Assembly (NCBI GenBank): GCA_964437215.1
Contig: CAYTFZ010000138.1
Location: 1 to 5,531, forward strand
DNA length: 5,531 nt
From: JAAYAN01 sp964437215
Lineage (GTDB): Bacteria; Bacteroidota; Ignavibacteria; Ignavibacteriales; Melioribacteraceae
Direction of reading: 5' to 3'
Of this stretch, positions 1 to 4,192 are shown one piece after another; the stretch's first letter is position 1, and each line of letters starts with the position of its first letter. Under the pieces are notes generated by a model. That model had not been told where the DNA came from, ran no database searches, and saw nothing but the letters and a program-made list of their open reading frames with translations. The position numbers and the translations under genes were made by a program.

Positions 1-37
1 TTGTAAAGTAAAAAATGAAAAAAGTGAAAAAAGGGAC
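1..37. repeat. 37-bp direct repeat, left copy
   Basis: These 37 bases, an A-rich purine tract ending in GGGAC, recur without mismatch and in the same orientation at 3769-3805. The copies diverge immediately after the shared GGGAC. The left edge is unknown because the repeat begins at the first base of the window. Together the copies bracket hsdM, the Fic gene and the small ORF. They may be members of a dispersed intergenic repeat family or boundaries of a mobile cassette; the window cannot separate these. Confidence 0.85.
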
Positions 38-53
38 GAGGGACGAAGGACGG
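33..53. repeat. Tandem GGGACGA heptamers
   Basis: Two exact GGGACGA units (33-39 and 40-46) are followed by a degenerate third, AGGACGG (47-53). They sit at the right edge of the 37-bp repeat. The region after the other copy (3800-3830) has a similar but not identical purine-rich texture built on AGGGT and AAGGG. This is probably a low-complexity intergenic repeat with no coding role. Confidence 0.6.
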
Positions 54-122
54 GGAAAAGCAAAGCGCAGAGAGCAAAAGCAATAGCACACAGCCTGCCC
101 GGCGCAGACGGGATGACACGGA

Positions 123-176
123 TCCGGCAGAGCCAGTCAAAGCCTGGCAAGCCGGACAAGTGAAACTGATTTTCAC
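123..176. repeat. Two consecutive hairpins in intergenic DNA
   Basis: The first hairpin pairs TCCGGC (123-128) with GCCGGA (151-156) and, inside a small AGA/AA internal loop, GCCAG (132-136) with CTGGC (144-148) around a 7-base loop. The second pairs GTGAAA (160-165) with TTTCAC (171-176) around a 5-base loop. No T-run follows, so this is not an obvious intrinsic terminator. It could be a folded intergenic repeat, the end of a transcript entering from the left, or a small structured RNA. The pairing is seen directly; the function is unknown. Confidence 0.5.
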
Positions 177-192
177 GCAATAAGTTTTAAAA

Positions 193-224
193 TCCCCTCT
201 TGAGAGGGGTGCAGGGGTGTGTTA
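193..224. repeat. Short palindromic repeat, intergenic copy
   Basis: The element is a 7-bp palindrome, CCCCTCT (194-200) and AGAGGGG (203-209) around TG, followed three bases later by AGGGGTGTGTTA (213-224). The same architecture with near-identical sequence is found inside hsdM at 1828-1860. The pair therefore defines a dispersed element of about 32-33 bases. Similar elements are, to my knowledge, common in Bacteroidota and Ignavibacteriota intergenic DNA. Confidence 0.75.
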
Positions 225-265
225 ATGTAAAACATGCGACAGGCTGATTCTTACTCTGTTTTTAC

Positions 266-293
266 ATCGATTTACAGGATAAACAGGATGGGG
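266..293. repeat. Tandem ACAGGAT motif
   Basis: ACAGGAT occurs twice, at 274-280 and 283-289, with a 9-base period. It is preceded by ATCGATTT and followed by GGGG. From memory, this kind of motif (lightly varied tandem ACAGGAT) is scattered through intergenic DNA of many environmental bacteria. I cannot check that here. No function is assigned. Confidence 0.45.
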
Positions 294-367
294 AAACAGT
301 TCTTAGCTTTCAGTTATATGTTTTAAGTAAAAACTGCGAAATTAAAATATTTACTAGGAAGTTGTAC

Positions 368-389
368 CTATTTGGAACTATGCAAATAG
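368..389. promoter_or_regulatory. Inverted repeat upstream of hsdM
   Basis: CTATTTG (368-374) and CAAATAG (383-389) form a 7-bp dyad around an 8-base spacer. The left arm lies in TACCTATTT (365-373), which recurs at 449-457 across the right half of the 18-bp palindrome nearer the gene. The repetition suggests two binding positions for one regulator, but no factor is identifiable. Confidence 0.35.
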
Positions 390-437
390 TTTGTTTTTAG
401 AGCGAAAACGAAGATAAAGTGAATTTTATGAAAACAT

Positions 438-464
438 ATAGGTATTAATACCTATTTACATTTG
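438..464 (+). promoter_or_regulatory. 18-bp palindrome with possible -7 box before hsdM
   Basis: ATAGGTATTAATACCTAT (438-455) is a perfect palindrome. Two bases downstream lies TACATTTG (457-464), which fits the TAnnTTTG -7 element of Bacteroidota sigma factor promoters. I do not see a convincing TTG -33 element at the usual spacing. A repressor on the palindrome would block such a promoter, which is the arrangement expected of a self-regulated restriction locus. The palindrome is certain; the promoter and operator roles are inference. Confidence 0.5.
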
Positions 465-535
465 TTTTTTATTATTGTAATTTCAGGTGTGAATTTTTCA
501 GGTAATTATTCGGTACTACAGACAGACAACTTTAA

Positions 536-2089
536 ATGGCAAAAACAAACAACAGCAACAACGAACCGGTTGAAAAACAACTTTGGAAAGCGGCGGATAA
601 ATTAAGAAAGAACATTGATGCTGCTGAATACAAGCATATTGTTCTGGGTTTAATATTCCTCAAATACATTTCCGATGCGTTTGAAGCGCACTACGAAAAG
701 TTGAAAGAAGGTAAAGGAGAATATGACGGAGCTGATCCTGAAGACCGCGATGAGTACAAAGCTGAAAACATTTTCTTCGTACCTCCTTCTGCCCGCTGGT
801 CATATTTACAGAAACGGGCAAAACTGCCTGAAATTGGAAAAGATGTCGATTCTGCAATGGATTCGATTGAAAGAGATAACGCTTCGCTTAAAGATGTACT
901 GCCAAAAGTTTTTGCAAGAGGAAATCTCGACCCCGCAAGTCTTGGCGGATTGATAGATCTTATAAGTAATATATCAATGAATGAAGGCAATGGCAAAGGT
1001 GATTTTCTCGGTAAAACATTTGAGTATTTTCTAGGTGAATTTGCTTTAGCTGAAGCCAAGAAAGGCGGACAGTTCTATACTCCCCGTTCTGTTGTTGAAA
1101 TGCTGGAACCATACAAAGGGCGCGTACTCGATCCCTGCTGCGGTTCGGGCGGAATGTTTGTTCACTCCGAAAAATTTGTAGAAAACCACCAGGGTAAGGT
1201 AAACGATATTTCTATTTACGGACAGGAAAGCAATCAAACAACATGGCGGCTGGCAAAAATGAATCTTGCCATACGCGGGATTGACAGTTCGCAGGTTAAG
1301 TGGAATAATGAAGGTTCTTTCTTAAATAACAGTCATAAAGATTTGAAAGCTGATTATGTAATTGCAAATCCGCCGTTTAACGACAGCGATTGGAGCGGCG
1401 ATCTTTTGCGAAAAGACGGAAGATGGAATTACGGCATTCCGCCTGTGAATAATGCTAATTACGCTTGGATACAGCATTTTATTTATCATTTAAGTCCGGG
1501 CGGACAGGCAGGATTTGTTCTTGCCAAAGGCTCGCTTACTTCCAAAACATCCGGCGAAGGAGATATCAGGAAAGCTTTAGTTGAAGCCCGTTTGATTGAC
1601 TGCATTGTTAATCTTCCGGCAAAACTTTTTTTAAATACACAAATACCGGCAAGCCTGTGGTTTTTAAGCCGGAATAAAGAAAATGGAAAATTCCGGAACC
1701 GGAAAGATGAAATACTATTTATTGATGCACGGAATTTGGGGTATTTAATTAATAGAAGAACCCGCGAACTTTCGGAAGAAGATATACAAAAAATTGCCGG
1801 TACTTACCACGCCTGGCGTTCAATAAGTCCCCTCTCGGGAGGGGATTTAGGGGTGGGTTATGAAGACGAAAAAGGTTTCTGCAATGCTGCTTCTATTGAA
1901 AGAGTGAGAGAACTTGATTACGTGCTTACACCCGAACGCTATGTTGGCTTGCCCGATGATGAAGATGATTTTGATTTTAACGAGAGGTTTACAACACTTA
2001 AAGCCGAGTTTGATGAACAGCTTAAAGAAGAAGAAAATTTAAATGAACTGATAAAACAAAATTTAGCTAAAATTACACTTAATAACTGA
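536..2089 (+). CDS. hsdM: Type I restriction-modification DNA methyltransferase subunit HsdM
   Basis: This is an N6-adenine DNA methyltransferase of the type I restriction-modification family. It transfers a methyl group from S-adenosylmethionine to adenine and normally acts as a complex of two HsdM with one HsdS, which reads the DNA. The N-terminal HsdM_N region (about residues 12-150) begins with the typical LWKAADKLR...EYKHIVLGLIFLKYISDAFE block. The catalytic N6_Mtase domain follows: GQFYTP at 178-183, the AdoMet-binding motif DPCCGSGG at 199-206, and the catalytic NPPF at 278-281. The family C-terminal landmarks TYHAW (423-427), GFC (447-449) and LTPERYVG (464-471) are present, then an acidic helical tail. 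All 517 residues are in the normal size range. ATG at 536 follows an in-frame TAA (533-535), so the start is fixed; there is no clear Shine-Dalgarno. Residues 431-441 derive from a palindromic repeat. No hsdS or hsdR follows. Confidence 0.95.
   Translation: MAKTNNSNNEPVEKQLWKAADKLRKNIDAAEYKHIVLGLIFLKYISDAFEAHYEKLKEGKGEYDGADPEDRDEYKAENIFFVPPSARWSYLQKRAKLPEIGKDVDSAMDSIERDNASLKDVLPKVFARGNLDPASLGGLIDLISNISMNEGNGKGDFLGKTFEYFLGEFALAEAKKGGQFYTPRSVVEMLEPYKGRVLDPCCGSGGMFVHSEKFVENHQGKVNDISIYGQESNQTTWRLAKMNLAIRGIDSSQVKWNNEGSFLNNSHKDLKADYVIANPPFNDSDWSGDLLRKDGRWNYGIPPVNNANYAWIQHFIYHLSPGGQAGFVLAKGSLTSKTSGEGDIRKALVEARLIDCIVNLPAKLFLNTQIPASLWFLSRNKENGKFRNRKDEILFIDARNLGYLINRRTRELSEEDIQKIAGTYHAWRSISPLSGGDLGVGYEDEKGFCNAASIERVRELDYVLTPERYVGLPDDEDDFDFNERFTTLKAEFDEQLKEEENLNELIKQNLAKITLNN
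1828..1860. repeat. Palindromic repeat inserted in frame within hsdM
   Basis: This 33-base copy has the same build as the intergenic element at 193-224. CCCCTC (1829-1834) pairs with GAGGGG (1839-1844), then ATTT, then AGGGGTGGGTTA (1849-1860), one mismatch from the intergenic tail. It is read as SPLSGGDLGVG (residues 431-441) and keeps the frame because 33 is a multiple of three. It sits between the conserved TYHAW and YED...GFC segments of HsdM, where I expect only a short variable linker. Confidence 0.8.
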
Positions 2090-2130
2090 AACTTTTTCAC
2101 TTACAATTGAAAGTAAATTATATGATTTCT

Positions 2131-2177
2131 TATTTTACTTTTGTGGATATAAGTAAAATATAAATATCCATATTTTA
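2131..2177. promoter_or_regulatory. Overlapping inverted repeats in the fic promoter region
   Basis: Three dyads share the 101-base gap between hsdM and the Fic gene. TATTTTACTT (2131-2140) pairs perfectly with AAGTAAAATA (2151-2160) around 10 bases. TGGATAT (2144-2150) pairs with ATATCCA (2164-2170). TAAAATAT (2154-2161) pairs with ATATTTTA (2170-2177). The first and third compete for the same bases. TACTTTTG (2136-2143) matches TAnnTTTG and lies within the first dyad. A further AAGTAAA is at 2111-2117. This looks like an operator-rich promoter, so the Fic gene may be transcribed separately from hsdM. No GC-rich terminator separates the two genes. Confidence 0.5.
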
Positions 2178-2190
2178 GTTTGAGGAAAGA

Positions 2191-3336
2191 ATGAATTTAA
2201 AAGATTTCGTTGCCGGTTCTCATAAAAAGGGGTACGAATATCAATACTTCCTACCGGAAAAAATTAATCACCCGTTTGTTTGGACAGATGAGGTAATTAA
2301 TGAGCTTCTTGAAAAGGCATCTCTAAAACTGGGTGAACTTAATTCATTCTCTAAATTCGTACCTGATATTGATATGTTCATCATTATGCATATTTACAAG
2401 GAAGCAGTTGTTTCAAGCAAAATTGAAGGAACTAGAACAAGCATAAAAGATGCGCTGGTTGACGCAAAAGATTTGTCACCGGAAAAACGAGATGATTGGC
2501 TTGAAGTTAATAACTATGTTAAAGCGATGAACAACGCAATCGAGGAATTGAAAAATTTACCTATGTCTAATAGGTTAATAAAAAATACTCATCAAATCTT
2601 GTTGTCATCTGGTAGAGGAGAATATAAAAGTCCCGGTGAATTCCGTGTCTCTCAAAACTGGATTGGCGGTGCCGGCTTAAAAGATGCCATCTTTATTCCG
2701 CCTTCTCACGAAGAGCTGCCCGATTTACTCTCTGATTTTGAAAAATTTCTTAACAACCAGGATATAAGCATACCGCACCTTATCAGGGTAGCTATTGCCC
2801 ACTATCAATTCGAAACAATTCACCCATTCCTTGACGGTAACGGCAGAATAGGAAGACTGTTAATTACTTTATACCTTGTATCGAGCGGAATACTTGAAAA
2901 ACCACTGTTATACTTATCGGAATTCTTTGAGAGGAACAAAACCTTATATTATGATAACCTGACATTTGTAAGAACTAAAAACGATTTGGGTCAATGGTTA
3001 AAGTATTTCCTTACCGGGGTAATTCAAACATCGGAAAAATCGGTTAATACTCTTAAAGAAATTGTTGAACTTAAAAGCACTATTGAAAAAAATAAAATTA
3101 TTGGGCTCGGAAGACGCTCGCAGAATGCGTTAAATTTATTTCACTATCTTTTCAGCAAACCGATAGTATCAATTAATGATGTACAGAATGCGGTTAATCT
3201 TTCACCAAAAGCAGCCAATGATTTGGTAAAGGTGTTTTTAGATAACGATATACTAACAGAAGTTACCGGCTATCAAAGAAACCGCATTTTTGTATTTGAG
3301 AAATACCTTAGGATGTTCTACAGTAATGAACATTAA
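2191..3336 (+). CDS. Class II Fic-domain protein, probable AMP transferase, with C-terminal winged helix
   Basis: Fic proteins usually transfer AMP from ATP to a hydroxyl side chain of a target protein. The active-site motif HPFLDGNGRIGR is intact at residues 211-222, including the catalytic His211 and the phosphate-binding residues. An N-terminal Fic_N-like region holds the auto-inhibitory helix motif S75xxxE79-G80, which marks class II, self-inhibited Fic proteins. The substrate flap lies around NWIGG...AIFIPPSHEE (156-175). Residues about 305-372 look like a winged helix-turn-helix (SINDVQNAVNLSPKAANDLVKVFLDNDILTEV), a common Fic partner domain. At 381 residues it matches SoFic-like proteins. 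GAGGA (2182-2186) lies four bases before the ATG, and an in-frame TAG at 2176-2178 fixes the start. Its target is unknown. Its place after hsdM recalls restriction loci that carry Fic genes. Confidence 0.93.
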   Translation: MNLKDFVAGSHKKGYEYQYFLPEKINHPFVWTDEVINELLEKASLKLGELNSFSKFVPDIDMFIIMHIYKEAVVSSKIEGTRTSIKDALVDAKDLSPEKRDDWLEVNNYVKAMNNAIEELKNLPMSNRLIKNTHQILLSSGRGEYKSPGEFRVSQNWIGGAGLKDAIFIPPSHEELPDLLSDFEKFLNNQDISIPHLIRVAIAHYQFETIHPFLDGNGRIGRLLITLYLVSSGILEKPLLYLSEFFERNKTLYYDNLTFVRTKNDLGQWLKYFLTGVIQTSEKSVNTLKEIVELKSTIEKNKIIGLGRRSQNALNLFHYLFSKPIVSINDVQNAVNLSPKAANDLVKVFLDNDILTEVTGYQRNRIFVFEKYLRMFYSNEH

Positions 3337-3352
3337 TCATATAAAAAAAATT

Positions 3353-3386
3353 ATATATACCGTTTAATATGTATATAAAATTGGAG
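3353..3386 (+). promoter_or_regulatory. AT-rich dyad and GGAG upstream of the small ORF
   Basis: TATATAC (3354-3360) and GTATATA (3371-3377) form a 7-bp inverted repeat with a 10-base spacer, the same spacing as the main dyad before the Fic gene. GGAG (3383-3386) follows, nine bases before an ATG at 3396. That ATG opens a reading frame different from the small gene at 3500. The sequence is very AT-rich, so chance pairing is a real possibility. Confidence 0.25.
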
Positions 3387-3499
3387 TTTGTATATATGTC
3401 CCGTAAAATAGATATAGGAAATATGCGTTTTTTAACATTGCCGGCGTTTATTAGCCAAAGTAACTGTGGGAATTTGCAGATTAAAAAGGTTGCGACGTT

Positions 3500-3706
3500 G
3501 TGGATAGAAGCGCAGCCCGCGATATTCTGGATGAATTATTTGATGAAATTGATGTGGAATTGGAAAAGCTTGACAGGCTTATGACGCGGTATGAAAATAA
3601 AGACAGTGAGCTTTTTAACATGTACGTGAATGCCCGGAATTTAAGGGATAAAGCCACAAGAAAAAGAGAAAAACCGGAAGCAGTTAGTGAAACAATAAAT
3701 AATTAA
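3500..3706 (+). CDS. Small charged helical protein of unknown function
   Basis: I do not recognise this 68-residue protein. It is highly charged and lacks Gly and Trp. Residues 1-29 are acidic with heptad-like Leu/Ile spacing (ILDELFDEIDVELEKLDRLM), followed by a YENKDSELFNMYVNARNLRDKATRKRE segment that turns basic. This suggests a helical hairpin or coiled coil. There is no signal peptide or membrane segment. It starts at GTG; the only in-frame sequence before it runs back to a TAA at 3482-3484, so no ATG start exists upstream. AAAGG (3485-3489) is a possible but distant ribosome site. An intrinsic terminator follows 28 bases after the stop. The real start is uncertain: another frame (ATG 3396, preceded by GGAG) runs into it, so a frameshifted longer gene is possible. 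Confidence 0.6.
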   Translation: MDRSAARDILDELFDEIDVELEKLDRLMTRYENKDSELFNMYVNARNLRDKATRKREKPEAVSETINN

Positions 3707-3734
3707 GCAATAAAATAAATCGGGATATAAATTA

Positions 3735-3756
3735 AGGGCGGAAACGCCCTTTTTTT
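3735..3756 (+). terminator. Intrinsic terminator after the small ORF
   Basis: AGGGCG (3735-3740) pairs with CGCCCT (3745-3750) around a GAAA tetraloop, and a run of seven T (3750-3756) follows. This is a textbook Rho-independent terminator on the plus strand. It ends the transcription unit containing the small ORF, and probably fic and hsdM, before the PLD-helicase gene. Confidence 0.9.
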
Positions 3757-4192
3757 AATTAAGAATTATTGTAAAGTAAAAAATGAAAAAAGTGAAAAAA
3801 GGGACAGGGTGAACGGTGAAGGGTAAAGGGAAAGAAAAACACGGATAGCTGATAACGCTACGCCCGATGCGCCGCAGTCGGCTGTTTTTTTTGTAAAGGG
3901 GCAATGTTGGGAAAGAGAAAGAAAAAAAGCAAAAAAAGTTTACAAGTTTTGGTATTATTTATTTAAGTTATGACCAAGAAAAATAATTTAATTAAAGTTT
4001 AACTAATGATTATTTAAGGGATTGCGTAAAAACAAAGGTTGCGGCAAGTGTAAAAAGACAGCGACACAGCAAATTGACAATGTAAACGGAAGATTAAACT
4101 TGGAATGAAAAACGTAACAGACAGACAAATACCACGCCGCTCATTGCCGATCAGAGTACATTATTTACAATTTTGCTTAAAACAAAGGCAAT
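3757..4192. other. Gene-free stretch before the PLD-helicase
   Basis: I see no convincing gene, tRNA or CRISPR array here. It holds the right 37-bp repeat, then a purine-rich run to about 3840. Next is a short bulged hairpin (CCGA 3864-3867 with TCGG 3878-3881, TGC with GCA inside) followed by eight T (3885-3892), and then an AT-rich segment that may contain the promoter of the next gene. I found no clear TAnnTTTG box close to that gene. ACAGACAGACAA at 4117-4128 also occurs at 518-529 just before hsdM, but is short enough to be chance. Confidence 0.6.
3769..3805. repeat. 37-bp direct repeat, right copy
   Basis: This copy is identical to bases 1-37 and in the same orientation. It starts 12 bases after the terminator's T-run. 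If 1-37 also follows a terminator outside the window, the repeat may be a post-terminator intergenic element. If not, it may mark the edge of a cassette of about 3.77 kb. Confidence 0.85.

Noticed and set aside
14..86. Short frame starting with the ATG inside the 37-bp repeat
   Set aside because: It is a brief Lys/Arg-rich read of a purine tract, and the frame following the other repeat copy differs. It is not coding.
95..112. Short pairings CTGC/GCAG and CCCG/CGGG
   Set aside because: Stems of only four bases that exclude each other; not better than chance in a GC-rich patch.
691..1237. Open frames on the minus strand across hsdM (660-857, 691-1059, 1046-1237) and a plus-strand frame at 723-953
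   Set aside because: All lie inside the hsdM coding sequence, whose conserved motifs fix the true frame; they have no recognisable domains or ribosome sites.
2090..2190. A terminator between hsdM and the Fic gene
   Set aside because: The dyads there are AT-rich with no T-run after a GC stem, so they look like operators and not like an intrinsic terminator.
1..3805. Reading the 37-bp repeats as phage or ICE attachment sites
   Set aside because: No integrase, tRNA or transposase is in the window, and the repeat is low-complexity purine-rich DNA, so a simple dispersed repeat is at least as likely.
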